DNA from: a virus
Reading direction: 5' to 3' (one strand)
DNA length: 35,075 bases
IMG/VR virus record: IMGVR_UViG_3300032893_000198
Location: 1-35,075 of that record
A model generated the notes under the pieces. The model saw only the letters and a program-made list of their open reading frames with translations, was not told the DNA's origin and did no database searches. The translations under genes were made by a program, and so were the position numbers. Within the stretch, counting starts at the first letter, position 1. Each line of letters opens with the position of its first letter. Positions 1 to 9,038 of the stretch are shown here, one piece after another.

Positions 1-927
1 TTACCAGCGCCAATTTTGCAATCATTGGCTCCTGGTATGCTTTCTGTTCCCACTCCGAACTTCAACTATATCATCCCTGCGGAAAAATATAGTATGCCAA
101 GACAGGGTGGAACAACAATGCGCTTCTTGCGCCCTGTTCCCCTTACTCCTCCTGTTGTGCAGTTAGGGAACACAGGAATTGAACCTCCTTCACAAGTAGC
201 CACAAGAGAGATCATCGATGCAACGATGGCTTTCTACGGAACTTCTGTGATCCTTAACGAGCAAGTAGTCATCCAAGATCAAGATCCTGTGCTCTCATGG
301 GTCACAGAGCGTCTTGGTGTGGCAATGAGACAAGCCGAAGATATTATCTTGAGAGACTTTCTCCTTTCTACGGCCCAAATTTACAACTGTAAAGGTGGGG
401 TAGATGGAGATAACCCTACAGAAATTACTGTAAGGGACTTATCAAACGTAGCTGCTTCATTAGATACAGCAAACGCCTTTAAATTCCTCTCTGGAAAAAT
501 TGGGGAGGATCGTTTTGGATCAAGTCCAATTCGTTCTGCCTATTTCCTTCTCTGTAACACAGAACTGCAACCTGCTTTTGACGGCTTAGATAAGTTTGTC
601 TCTTCATGGAACTATCCTAATCAAAATGATGTGATCTACAGCGAATATGGAGCAGTTTTGAACTTCCGTATTTTTACAAGTTCTGAAGCTGCTGTTCAAA
701 GAGGAGCTAGCATGAACGGCAATGATGTGTACAACAACATGGCTGTGGCTCGCGAATCTTATGGGCACATTGACCAGGACGGGTATAGCAGCCAATTGCT
801 CTATCGACCACCTATCTTTTCTGGTCCATTAGCTCTTAATGGAACCCTTGGTGTGAAGTTTGCGCAAACGCAAGCCATCCTCCAAGAGACATGGCTTAGA
901 AACGTCAGATGCACATTAGTTTCTTAA
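1..927 (+). CDS. Major capsid (coat) protein, 3' part; gene begins at 35024 across the circle junction
   Basis: The reading frame is open from base 1 and joins in frame to the ATG at 35024, giving a protein of about 316 residues. The middle resembles the N4 gp56 / P22-coat-like capsid family: a Gly-Gly-Thr-Thr-Met-Arg-Phe-Leu-Arg stretch followed by proline-rich segments, a TATREII-like N-arm region, then a helix with EQVVIQDQDPVLSWVTERLG, the pattern seen in HK97-fold coats with an N4-like N-arm. The position after a coiled-coil scaffold gene and before head genes supports this. The next gene follows after a very strong ribosome site (aaggagg at 926-932). Upstream TTG at 16 is not the true start. 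Function is a family-level inference; capsid role is likely, exact family less sure. Confidence 0.83.
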   Translation, partial: LPAPILQSLAPGMLSVPTPNFNYIIPAEKYSMPRQGGTTMRFLRPVPLTPPVVQLGNTGIEPPSQVATREIIDATMAFYGTSVILNEQVVIQDQDPVLSWVTERLGVAMRQAEDIILRDFLLSTAQIYNCKGGVDGDNPTEITVRDLSNVAASLDTANAFKFLSGKIGEDRFGSSPIRSAYFLLCNTELQPAFDGLDKFVSSWNYPNQNDVIYSEYGAVLNFRIFTSSEAAVQRGASMNGNDVYNNMAVARESYGHIDQDGYSSQLLYRPPIFSGPLALNGTLGVKFAQTQAILQETWLRNVRCTLVS

Positions 928-939
928 GGAGGAATTCAT

Positions 940-1992
940 ATGGCACAGTACAGCAAAATTTTACGAGGCACCTTTACATCTACTGGTGTCGCTAAGTTCT
1001 TAAGCTTGCCTATGGTTCCAGATATGATCGAAATTTGGAACAAAACAAAATGGGCAACAACTACTAACCACGTAGGTACACAAGCAATTGGATTTGCAGA
1101 AGATGCAGCCGGAACTGCTTACGTTACAGAAAGTAACGGTACTGCTTGGTTAGGAAAAACTATCACTTCTGGTGGTTTTACATTCATTTCTGCGGGAACT
1201 CCTACTTTTGGAGCTGCCACAACTTCTACAGCTGGAACACCAGTTAGCCAAGCAAACCCAGCCGTGGTTCATAGCGTCGCTCATGGACTTGTGACTGGAG
1301 ATGTAGTTTGGATTTATGGAACTACTGGAATGCTGCAAATTGCAGGAATTCCTTATGTGATTACAAGAACAGGAGCAGATGACTTTACTATTCCAGTAAA
1401 CTCTTCTGGATTTGCAGCTGCTGCAACTTCCGTATCTTGGAAAAAGTTCCTCTATCCTGATTTGTATATTCCTGAACTTTGCTATATCACAGCAATTTCT
1501 ACAGGAACTACGACTACGATCACAACGAGCTTTAACCACAATTTCGTTGTTGGACAAGAAGTTGGTTTCACTATCCCACCACAATGGGGTACAACCCAAT
1601 TGGATAGCGCAGTGTATCTACAAACACGTTTCCAACCGCAACAAGCAATCGTCACTGCGGTAGGAGCAGCTAACCAATTGACTGTCAATGTGAACAGTAC
1701 AGGGTACACAGCATTTACTTACCCAACAAGCGCTACAGCAGCGCTCGGGGTCACATTCCCACAAGTGTACGCTTTAGGAGATCAAAATACAGGATTCTCT
1801 CTCACTTCAAGTGGAACAGTTCCTTATCTTGGAGTGACTAATGGAGTCATCGGTATTCCAGGATCTTTTGCGCCAAACACACGACAAGGGGTAATTGTAG
1901 GCGTTGGAGACGGCACAGAGATTATTCATGCGAATAATGATGTGATCGCTTTCAGAGCCACTTTCCCAGATGCGGTTATGTTGAACCAATAA
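940..1992 (+). CDS. Coat-associated beta-rich structural protein (decoration or head fibre candidate)
   Basis: This 350-residue Thr/Ser/Gly-rich protein follows the coat gene by 12 bases with a near-consensus ribosome site. Residues about 110-155 carry a small beta module with HGLVTGDVVWIYG, then GMLQIAG and ITRTGADDFTI, which resembles the FCCH-like beta domain often assigned in phage structural proteins. Residues about 180-315 form a second domain (FNHNFVVGQEVGFTIPPQWG ... VPGSF-like ending GIPGSFAPNTRQG) that is repeated as the stand-alone product of the next gene. Likely a virion surface or decoration protein, as suggested by its place directly after the coat; this is inference and no named family is certain. 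Confidence 0.6.
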   Translation: MAQYSKILRGTFTSTGVAKFLSLPMVPDMIEIWNKTKWATTTNHVGTQAIGFAEDAAGTAYVTESNGTAWLGKTITSGGFTFISAGTPTFGAATTSTAGTPVSQANPAVVHSVAHGLVTGDVVWIYGTTGMLQIAGIPYVITRTGADDFTIPVNSSGFAAAATSVSWKKFLYPDLYIPELCYITAISTGTTTTITTSFNHNFVVGQEVGFTIPPQWGTTQLDSAVYLQTRFQPQQAIVTAVGAANQLTVNVNSTGYTAFTYPTSATAALGVTFPQVYALGDQNTGFSLTSSGTVPYLGVTNGVIGIPGSFAPNTRQGVIVGVGDGTEIIHANNDVIAFRATFPDAVMLNQ

Positions 1993-1999
1993 CAAACTA

Positions 2000-2027
2000 A
2001 AGATAGGGGGAGCAATCCCCCTGTCTT
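2000..2027 (+). other. Strong intergenic RNA hairpin after the coat-associated gene
   Basis: An 11-pair stem (aagataggggg with ccccctgtctt, one G-U pair) closes on a six-base loop agcaat at 2011-2016. No T-run follows, so it is not a classical intrinsic terminator. It sits 8 bases after one stop codon and ends 12 bases before the next start, so it may protect the upstream messenger from decay or tune expression of the downstream gene. Confidence 0.6.
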
Positions 2028-2039
2028 ACAAGGTAAAGA

Positions 2040-2444
2040 ATGTCAAATCAGAGCAATTTCGGTTTGTACAATTCAGGAAGCTATCTTCCTTTTACCTGTA
2101 CGATCACAAATATTACTTCGTCCAATCAACAAACAGTGGTGACTACTTCTGTAAATCACCAATTTGTCATTGGAAATGAGGTACAATTTTACATTCCTCC
2201 GCAATGGGGAATGAGAGAACTGAACAATCTTAAAGGGACAATTTTGAACACCACAGCAAATACGATTACGGTAAACATTAACAGCTCTCTTTTTTCTTCT
2301 TTTGTCACTCCTGTAGTCACTTTGCCCAATATTGTTCAATCCCCACAAGTATCTCCTATTGGAGATTTTAATTATGGAACACAAACTCCAGGGACAAATC
2401 CTAATTTGCAAGTTCCCGGATCCTTTAGAAATACATTTCCATAA
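2040..2444 (+). CDS. Small beta-rich structural protein, paralogue of the preceding gene's C-terminal domain
   Basis: The 134-residue product aligns by eye with the last third of the protein at 940-1992: both have an ITxI start, a TTS.NHxFV.G.EV.F.IPPQWG core, a TVN.NS segment, and end with a GSF motif near the C-terminus. It starts after aaggtaaaga, a good ribosome site. The likely origin is duplication of one domain. A role as head decoration or minor fibre is inferred from the position between coat and head-completion genes; there is no catalytic motif. Confidence 0.6.
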   Translation: MSNQSNFGLYNSGSYLPFTCTITNITSSNQQTVVTTSVNHQFVIGNEVQFYIPPQWGMRELNNLKGTILNTTANTITVNINSSLFSSFVTPVVTLPNIVQSPQVSPIGDFNYGTQTPGTNPNLQVPGSFRNTFP

Positions 2445-2456
2445 AGAGGAGAAATT

Positions 2457-3008
2457 ATGACAAGAACACAGGAAAAATTAGTTAAAGGAATCATTGAAAA
2501 CCAACAAGAAATGAATGCTTTAACTCAAGATAAAATCAATGAAATTAGTCCTAAAGCAGAAGAGAAAGAGTTGACTCTTTCTAAAAAAGAACAAGCACGA
2601 ATTGAAGGAATTCCATATATCGAGCCTAAAAGAAGACTACCTGGTTTTGGAAAGCTTCCAGATAAACTCCAAAAAGATCATGCAAGAGACTGGGAATATG
2701 TAAAAGGTATTTTTGAAAACGAAGAAAATAGAGGAGAAGCGAAGAGTTTTTGGCTCTCTTTATATCCTGGAGACCCTGATTGCTTATGGGAAGTGCCGGC
2801 AAATATACCTGTATATGTGCCTCGAATGGTCGCTAATGTTCTATCAGGAGAAAGAGGTATGACAGGAGAACAAAGTATGGTTTATCACACCTTTGATTAC
2901 ATACAAAAATCAGATAGTCAATGGAAGACAGACGATTTTACTCATAACTTCTCACCTACTGGGATGCGTTATCGAGGAAAATTTAGACCTATTGGAGCTT
3001 TTGCGTGA
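2457..3008 (+). CDS. Virion-cluster protein of unknown function
   Basis: A 183-residue, charged protein. The first 60 residues are predicted helical and rich in Lys/Glu; the second half has a compact Trp/Tyr/Pro-rich segment (SLYPGDPDCLWEVPANIPVYVPRMVANVL) that reads as a folded domain. It starts after gaggagaaatt and its stop overlaps the GTG start of the adaptor gene (GTGA), so the two are probably translationally coupled. The position suggests a head-completion or assembly role, but I do not recognise the family. Confidence 0.55.
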   Translation: MTRTQEKLVKGIIENQQEMNALTQDKINEISPKAEEKELTLSKKEQARIEGIPYIEPKRRLPGFGKLPDKLQKDHARDWEYVKGIFENEENRGEAKSFWLSLYPGDPDCLWEVPANIPVYVPRMVANVLSGERGMTGEQSMVYHTFDYIQKSDSQWKTDDFTHNFSPTGMRYRGKFRPIGAFA

Positions 3009-4033
3009 GCACATTATCAACTGTCAGTGGTGGATTTTTAAATGAAGTAATTACTTGGGTCCGAAGGATTATTAAAAGTCCTTCGGAACAAGAAATCTCT
3101 TCTCAATTGATTGGCGATTACATCAATAGATTTTACGTCTATGATATGCCAGAGAGGCTGCAACTTTTCGAAATGAAAAGGCAGTATACGTTTGAAACGC
3201 AAGCCAATATTTTCGAATATCAATTTCCTTATCAGCAGTATCAGATGGTTATGCAGCCTGTCTATTGTGACGGAATTGAAATAGGGTATTATCAATCCAA
3301 TGATCAATTTTATAAAGTTTTTCCAGAACTTGTCCTTAATGAAACTCCCATTCAAGGAAATGGTACTGCGGGACCTTATACAATTACTTTTTCTAGAAAT
3401 CCTGTTCTTAGAGGGTTTACTGACGATTTGGGAAATCTTCTTCCATACGTATTTATTTCTGCTTTAGATGCAAACAACACACAACAGATGATTATTGATG
3501 ATGGGGTGGGTAATCTCATTTTAGCTGATTCTTTAGGTCATCCTCTTTTTAATCCCGATGGCTCTTATATTCCAGCCGGAGCAGGCACTGTGAACTATGT
3601 GACAGGTGTAGCGAGTAATTTTACTTTTGGAAATTTGATTCCAGCCGGAGTCAATATAGAAGCACAAAGCTCCCCTTATTCAGCAGGGACTCCAAGGATT
3701 TGTCTTTTCTTTAACAATATTCTTAAGCTTTATCCTGTCCCAGATCGAGCCTATAAAATCCAACTCGATTGTTACATCACCCCATCTCAATTTTTAGATA
3801 CTACATCATCCGTTCCATTCGCGTATATGGCTGAATATTTAGCAAGGGGAGCTGCGCAAAAGATTCTCAGCGATACTGGAGATTACGAACAGTTCCAATT
3901 TTATGAACCTTTATTTAGACAGCAAGAAAATTTTGTCTTGAGAAGAACAAGTAGACAAAGAAGTAACCAACGCACTCCTACTATTTTCGCTTCTCAAACA
4001 TCGGCTAACCCATACATTTATACCCAATATTAA
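3005..4033 (+). CDS. Head-to-tail adaptor candidate (P22 gp4 / podovirus adaptor position)
   Basis: A 342-residue protein starting at GTG with a GTGA overlap to the upstream stop and ggag 10 bases before. Residues 15-60 are helical (VRRIIKSPSEQEISSQLIGD, then INRFYVYDMPERLQ), and residues 225-320 return to a helical segment (FAYMAEYLARGAAQKILSDT). Between them lies a long beta-rich insertion. Helical ends around an inserted beta domain fit podovirus adaptor proteins that sit under the portal. Family membership is inferred from architecture and from its place between capsid and nozzle-like genes, not from a diagnostic motif. Confidence 0.5.
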   Translation: MSTLSTVSGGFLNEVITWVRRIIKSPSEQEISSQLIGDYINRFYVYDMPERLQLFEMKRQYTFETQANIFEYQFPYQQYQMVMQPVYCDGIEIGYYQSNDQFYKVFPELVLNETPIQGNGTAGPYTITFSRNPVLRGFTDDLGNLLPYVFISALDANNTQQMIIDDGVGNLILADSLGHPLFNPDGSYIPAGAGTVNYVTGVASNFTFGNLIPAGVNIEAQSSPYSAGTPRICLFFNNILKLYPVPDRAYKIQLDCYITPSQFLDTTSSVPFAYMAEYLARGAAQKILSDTGDYEQFQFYEPLFRQQENFVLRRTSRQRSNQRTPTIFASQTSANPYIYTQY

Positions 4034-4042
4034 GGAGAAAAA

Positions 4043-4255
4043 ATGGATAAAAAACATGAGAAAGAAAGGCTCCATCCTATGTTGCATGGACATTTAGACC
4101 GTAAAAATCAAGGGAAAATGGGAAAGAAAGAGCCTCAAGGGCATCTCCAGCATCCCGACCATCATCATAAAATGGCAAAACACCACCATAAAGAAATGAA
4201 TAAGCATATGTCTGCTCTACATAGAATGGCAAGACACTCACATAAGGCAAAATAA
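4043..4255 (+). CDS. Histidine-rich basic small protein
   Basis: A 70-residue protein with 16 histidines (about 23 percent) plus many lysines, including the clusters PDHHHKMAKHHHKEMNKH. The start has an excellent ribosome site (aaggagaaaaa) and the stop overlaps the next start by one base, so this is a real, well-expressed gene in the virion operon. Such composition suggests metal binding or pH-dependent binding to DNA or other proteins, but there is no recognised family and no evidence which of these it does. Confidence 0.7.
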   Translation: MDKKHEKERLHPMLHGHLDRKNQGKMGKKEPQGHLQHPDHHHKMAKHHHKEMNKHMSALHRMARHSHKAK

Positions 4256-4554
4256 TGAAAGGAAAAGTCAAAGTAGCAAAAGGTGTTTCTTTACCTCGAG
4301 GAAAAGAGAGCGAACTTCGGAAAAAAACTGGTGGTTCTTCTACAGGAAAATATAAGAACGTGGAGAAAAAAGATTTTGCCGGTAAATCAGGGCAAACCAG
4401 TCCCTATAGTTTTCCTATTAATGATTTAGCTCATGCAAGAAATGCCTTATCTCGAGCTCATTTTGCTCCTAATCCTGCTGGAATTCGAGCGAAAGTGTAT
4501 GCCAAATATCCTCATTTGAAAAAAAGACATGAAGAAAGGACAAAAAAATCATGA
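4255..4554 (+). CDS. Small basic phage protein with AHARNALSR motif
   Basis: A 99-residue, Lys/Gly/Ser-rich protein. Residues about 55-90 contain SFPINDLAHARNALSRAHF and, later, IRAKVYAKYPHL. This pattern (PI/MPDxAHARNALSR ... VRxKVxAKYP) occurs in small proteins of many phages and of bacterial genomes, usually without known function. The ATG shares its A with the stop of the His-rich gene, and its stop overlaps the next start (ATGA), placing it firmly within the structural operon. Confidence 0.65.
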   Translation: MKGKVKVAKGVSLPRGKESELRKKTGGSSTGKYKNVEKKDFAGKSGQTSPYSFPINDLAHARNALSRAHFAPNPAGIRAKVYAKYPHLKKRHEERTKKS

Positions 4555-5093
4555 CTTTTAACCCAAATATTCCCCAAGCAAATGATGATCCTAGTGTTTC
4601 TCAAGCGCAGTTATTAGCTAATTTTGGAGTATTAAATACCGACTTTGCCGTAAACCATAATCCATTAACTGCTACAGCAAATCCCGGATTTCATACCAAA
4701 GTGTTTTTTGCTAATGTTTTGGGAGCTGATCCCGGACTTTCTGCGCCCCAATCTTCTCTTTATACAAAAACAGTCTCTGCTGCCAATCAGTTATTTTTTC
4801 AAAATGGAGCTTTGGCTTCAAATGTCTTTCAGTTGACAAATCTTCCTGTAGTCACTACAGGTACTAATTATAGTGTGGTTACTCCGTGGGGTCTCATCAT
4901 CAAAATGGGACAAGCAAACGCAAGTCCGATTAACTTTGCAGATGCAATAGCAAATCCTCTTAATACAGTTTATACAGCCTTATTAACTCCCAGAAATTCT
5001 TTTACTACATTTTTTATCACAGCTGTGAACCCAACGAATTTAACTTATAACGGATTTGTACCAGTTTATTATCTTGCCATAGGAACAAAATGA
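4551..5093 (+). CDS. Fibre-like structural protein, first of a paralogous pair
   Basis: The 180-residue product opens with FNPNIPQANDDPSVSQAQLL and has HTKVFF, SAPQSSLYTKT, NQLFFQN and a C-terminal VYYLAIGTK. The next protein shares this order (FDPNIPQ, HKKLSFF, PPAASLYTK, TQLFFQN, FYLAIGT), so the two come from duplication. Sequences of this type are found in tail-fibre or receptor-contacting proteins of phages. ATGA overlaps join it to both neighbours. Receptor binding is an inference from composition and place. Confidence 0.55.
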   Translation: MTFNPNIPQANDDPSVSQAQLLANFGVLNTDFAVNHNPLTATANPGFHTKVFFANVLGADPGLSAPQSSLYTKTVSAANQLFFQNGALASNVFQLTNLPVVTTGTNYSVVTPWGLIIKMGQANASPINFADAIANPLNTVYTALLTPRNSFTTFFITAVNPTNLTYNGFVPVYYLAIGTK

Positions 5094-5944
5094 ACTTTGA
5101 TCCTAATATTCCACAACCCATCGATATTCCGGCAGATAGTCAAAATGACTTATTAAATAATTTTTTGATTTCCAATCAATATTTCAATACAGACCATGTC
5201 CCCTTCAGTGGGGTGATCACCAATATTGCACAAACCAATCCTTGTAGGGTGACAAGTCCTGTTCATACATTAGCTACAGGGGATATGGTTACATTTTTTA
5301 ATTTATATAACGATACGGGAGATCCAGCAAATCCTCCTGCGGGACCAGTGACAGGGATGGGTCAGTTAAATGGAAATACTTATACCATTACAGTGGTAGA
5401 TGAAAATACTTTTACTTTAAATGGAGTTGATGCAACAGGATTTACTGCATATATTCCTAATGTTCCCTATAGTTCGGGAGGAAATTATTCTTCAGCTAGC
5501 CTTCTCCAAGGATATCACAAGAAACTTTCTTTTTTTCAAAATCAACAAGACCCCAATCTTTCTCCTCCGGCCGCCTCTTTGTATACAAAGTTTATAAACA
5601 ATATTACTCAGCTTTTTTTTCAGAACAACAATGCAAATTCTACTTTTCAATTAACTGGGATTCAAGTTCAAGAAAAAGAATCCGGACGAGGGATAATTAC
5701 CCCATTTGGACTCATCATTAATTTTGGAGAAGTTTCATTTACCAGTCCATCTGGTGGTCCAGCGACTATTACCTTTCCTATTCCTTACACATCAACTGTA
5801 TATACACTGCAAGTGTGTGGTTTTTCAGGTTCAGGTTTTAATATTGTTTCGAGTTGGTTTGTAACGAATGTAAATCTAACTGATTTTCAAGGTTTTTCTT
5901 CTGTTACCAGAGCAACATTTTTTTATTTAGCGATTGGAACATGA
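5090..5944 (+). CDS. Fibre-like structural protein, second paralogue with an inserted FCCH-like domain
   Basis: This 284-residue protein is the longer sister of the upstream gene. Relative to it, residues about 42-130 are an insertion holding an FCCH-like beta module: PVHTLATGDMVTFF, GMGQLNGNTYTITVV, and DENTFTLNGVDATGF. The flanks keep the shared N-terminal NIPQ/LLNNF part and the C-terminal ASLYTK ... FYLAIGT part. ATGA overlaps on both sides. The insertion of a mobile beta module into a duplicated fibre protein fits surface evolution; function otherwise unproven. Confidence 0.55.
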   Translation: MNFDPNIPQPIDIPADSQNDLLNNFLISNQYFNTDHVPFSGVITNIAQTNPCRVTSPVHTLATGDMVTFFNLYNDTGDPANPPAGPVTGMGQLNGNTYTITVVDENTFTLNGVDATGFTAYIPNVPYSSGGNYSSASLLQGYHKKLSFFQNQQDPNLSPPAASLYTKFINNITQLFFQNNNANSTFQLTGIQVQEKESGRGIITPFGLIINFGEVSFTSPSGGPATITFPIPYTSTVYTLQVCGFSGSGFNIVSSWFVTNVNLTDFQGFSSVTRATFFYLAIGT

Positions 5945-8544
5945 ACACATTAGTAATTTCTAATTTTAAAACAGGTCTAGAAACAAATTTAGAGCCATTT
6001 AACATAGATAATGATGCATTTCCTGTCTTAAATAATGCTTACATTTGGAGAGGGAGAATCAAAAAAAAGAGAGGGACACAGCAACTTGGAAGACTTCAAA
6101 GAGATCTTACCTCTGCTTCTGCGGGTACCTATAGCACGATCAACGGCACAAATACTTATAATATTTTTACTGGATTAGCAATCTCTGGTACAGAGGCAAC
6201 AGCTCAAATTATCCCAGGCAATATTAAAAACATTACAATTACATTTGCAGCTCCCATAGGACAAACTCTTACAGATACATTAGGAAATGGAACGATGACA
6301 GTGGGGGGAGCAGGACCAATTGTAAGTGCCACAATTAATTATTCCACAGGAATTATTACAATTACTGGTAATGCAGCAGTAGGACCTGCAAACGTTACAG
6401 TCACTCTTTCTTATTTTCCTACACTCCCTGTTATGGGAATTGAAGATTTCGATCTCAATTTCAATATTAATCCAGGAATTACTAACTTTCCAGTCACTGT
6501 TTTTCTAGATACCAAATATAGCTACCAGTTCAATCAAACGACTCAAGTGTTCTATAGTACCTCTTTTTATAAAAATACAGGAGCTCCTATAGTATGGTCT
6601 GGGGCTGACTATCAACAATTCTGGTCTGCAAATTGGCAAGGTGCTCTTTGGGTCACTAATGCTAAACCTGGATTTCAGTTTAAAGTAATTACAGGCATGC
6701 CTGTAATAGGAGCAAACTCTCAATTTACAATTGTTGGTCACGGGTTAACGAATAATGACTTTGTGTTTATTAACGAAGTAAACGGAGTAACTGGAGTCAA
6801 TGGAGTTTCAGGACAAGTCACATTTATTGATGCAAATACCTTTTCTATTCCCACTCCTGGTGCAGCTGGAGCTTATATATCAGGAGGAATTGCTCAATAC
6901 TTAACAAGATCAGTTTCAAATACGCAAGATGGTATCCGATGGTATGATGGAGATCCGGTAGCTGATCCCACTAAAGGATGGGTAAACTTTGCACCACCAT
7001 TACAAAATACACTTACTCCTCAGTATCTTGTAGGGGCAAAAGTTATTTTTCCTTTTAAAGATCGCTTACTCTTTTTTGGCACATATACACAAACTTCTGC
7101 GGGAACTGCTGTATATAACCCCAATCAAGTCGTCTATTCTTGGAACGGAACTGCTTATTATGCTTCTCCTGTACCTGTAAACCAGACTTTTGATGTCTCA
7201 GCTTATTATCAGAATGTTTTTGGAAGAGGCGGTTTCCTTGATGCTTATGTAAACCAAGAAGTCATTAATGTGGCCGAAAACCAAGATCTTTTGATTGTCA
7301 ATTTTGAAACACAACCTTTGAAGTTGATTTTTACCGCGGATAGTAGTTTACCATTTATCTTTCAAACCATCAGTCCAGAATTAGGCTCACAAAGCACGTT
7401 TGCTTGCGTTCCATTGGACACTGGAGTGTTATCTGTAGGTCCATATGGCTTTGTGATGACGACAGCTGTAAACGTAAGAAGAATCGATTTAGCAATTTTG
7501 GATCAGGTTTTTGAAATATCGGCAGCCAATAATGGTTCGCAACGGGTAACAGCTGTAAGAGATTTTCGCAATGAATTTGTCTACTTCACCTATCCTTCCT
7601 TCTTAAAAGCCTCATGGAAATTTCCCAATAGAACTTTGCTCTACAATTATCGAGAGAACAATTGGGCGACATTTGATGAAAATTACACTCATTATGGGAC
7701 TTTTAGAAGATCCACTGGGACAACTTGGGCCAATCTTGGAAAAAAATATGGTAAATGGAAAAACTGGTTAGATCCTTGGAATTTTGGTGCGAATGCGACC
7801 AGATATCCTTCTATTGTGGGAGGAAATCAGCAAGGATTTATCATGATTAAAGATGAAGGAACTTATGAAGACAATTCGCAATTTATTCAAGCAATTTCTG
7901 GAACTACTATCACATCTCCGAATCATTGTCTAAATTACACTTCAAATGCTTTGGCTACTGGAGAATATATTCAGATTAGTGGCTGTCTTGGTGATCCTGG
8001 AATCACAGCAATCAATGGACAGATTTACAAAGTACAAGTGACAGAGGGAGATTTAAACACATTTAGCCTTCTTCCTACAGCGGGACAACCCATCCCTTCG
8101 GGAACATATCTCGGAGGAGGAGTATATAAAAGACTTACTAATATTTTCATTCAATCAAAGATGTTTCCGATCTTTTGGGGACAAGGGAGAAAAGTGCGTA
8201 TTGGCGATCAATTTTATCTTCTAGATACCACCACCTATGGAGAGATTATCATTAATCTCTACACAAGCCAAACCGATTCTTTCCCATCAAACGACCCTTT
8301 TGCTAATCCCAGCTTTCCTTTTTCAAATATTTTATTGACAAGACCAGAGCCTCCTCAGTTTGGAGAAGGGATCGCCACGCAAAATCAAATCTGGCACAGG
8401 ATGAGTACGAGTGTAATTGGTGATACTGTACAAATCGGATTTCAAATGTCAGATACCCAAATGAGGGATACGCAAATTAATAGTTCAGAAATCACCATCC
8501 ATGCAATTGCTATGAAAGTTTACCCAGGACCAATTCTCGCATGA
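5941..8544 (+). CDS. Large tail protein, nozzle/stabilisation type (P22 gp10 or T7 gp12 position)
   Basis: The longest gene here (867 residues). The N-terminus reads LVISNFKTGLETNLEPFNI ... DNDAFPVLNNAYIWRGRIKKKRGTQQLGRL, a start seen in podovirus tail-tube/nozzle proteins that begin by listing a non-defective beta-propeller-like fold. The remainder is Asn/Thr/Tyr-rich beta structure without membrane segments. Two FCCH-like modules are inserted, near residues 245-300 (VGHGLTNNDFVFINEVNGV) and 640-700 (ALATGEYIQISGCLG). It follows the fibre-like genes by an ATGA overlap. The nozzle identity rests on N-terminal pattern, length and order; a direct profile match could not be run. Confidence 0.6.
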   Translation: MNTLVISNFKTGLETNLEPFNIDNDAFPVLNNAYIWRGRIKKKRGTQQLGRLQRDLTSASAGTYSTINGTNTYNIFTGLAISGTEATAQIIPGNIKNITITFAAPIGQTLTDTLGNGTMTVGGAGPIVSATINYSTGIITITGNAAVGPANVTVTLSYFPTLPVMGIEDFDLNFNINPGITNFPVTVFLDTKYSYQFNQTTQVFYSTSFYKNTGAPIVWSGADYQQFWSANWQGALWVTNAKPGFQFKVITGMPVIGANSQFTIVGHGLTNNDFVFINEVNGVTGVNGVSGQVTFIDANTFSIPTPGAAGAYISGGIAQYLTRSVSNTQDGIRWYDGDPVADPTKGWVNFAPPLQNTLTPQYLVGAKVIFPFKDRLLFFGTYTQTSAGTAVYNPNQVVYSWNGTAYYASPVPVNQTFDVSAYYQNVFGRGGFLDAYVNQEVINVAENQDLLIVNFETQPLKLIFTADSSLPFIFQTISPELGSQSTFACVPLDTGVLSVGPYGFVMTTAVNVRRIDLAILDQVFEISAANNGSQRVTAVRDFRNEFVYFTYPSFLKASWKFPNRTLLYNYRENNWATFDENYTHYGTFRRSTGTTWANLGKKYGKWKNWLDPWNFGANATRYPSIVGGNQQGFIMIKDEGTYEDNSQFIQAISGTTITSPNHCLNYTSNALATGEYIQISGCLGDPGITAINGQIYKVQVTEGDLNTFSLLPTAGQPIPSGTYLGGGVYKRLTNIFIQSKMFPIFWGQGRKVRIGDQFYLLDTTTYGEIIINLYTSQTDSFPSNDPFANPSFPFSNILLTRPEPPQFGEGIATQNQIWHRMSTSVIGDTVQIGFQMSDTQMRDTQINSSEITIHAIAMKVYPGPILA

Positions 8545-9029
8545 CAATTCCAACACAAAATAGAACTCCTTTTCTAATTACTACACGGAAATTCCCTCAG
8601 GATTTTATTCAGTTAGAACCCGTACTCACAAAAATGTATTTTGAAGTTTCTAATGCAGTGAATACTCGGGAAGTAAGCCTCTATGAGTTATCTCAAATTA
8701 ATACCGGACAAAAATGGTTTAACACAGGAAACCCAATAAATCCTTTACAAGCATTTAGAACTGTTTATACAAGAACAGGAATACCAAACGGAAATACTAC
8801 CATTACTCACAATTTGCCGATCGATATAAACACTCAATTTGTCAATATCTATGGGACAGCTAATAGACCAAATACAAAATTTGTCCCCTTACCCTTTGTT
8901 GATGGATCTGGAGGAGGTGACAATATTGGATTATTTGTAGATACAACAAATATTCATATAGTCACAACCACCGCAAATTGGACTGCATATAATGCGATCA
9001 TTGTATTAGAATATATTTTAAATAACTGA
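8541..9029 (+). CDS. Small tail/fibre-type structural protein
   Basis: A 162-residue protein. The N-terminal third is helical (FIQLEPVLTKMYFEVSNAVN) and continues with TREVSLYE and QKWFNTGNPINPLQAFRTV. The remainder is beta-rich with a THNLPIDINTQFVNIYGT segment and a hydrophobic end (IIVLEYILN). Similar proteins with a TREV/ARDI helix and a FVxIYGTAxxP strand are common near the tail genes of phages and are usually annotated hypothetical or fibre. It overlaps the nozzle gene by ATGA. Confidence 0.55.
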   Translation: MTIPTQNRTPFLITTRKFPQDFIQLEPVLTKMYFEVSNAVNTREVSLYELSQINTGQKWFNTGNPINPLQAFRTVYTRTGIPNGNTTITHNLPIDINTQFVNIYGTANRPNTKFVPLPFVDGSGGGDNIGLFVDTTNIHIVTTTANWTAYNAIIVLEYILNN

Positions 9030-9038
9030 GGAGAACAT

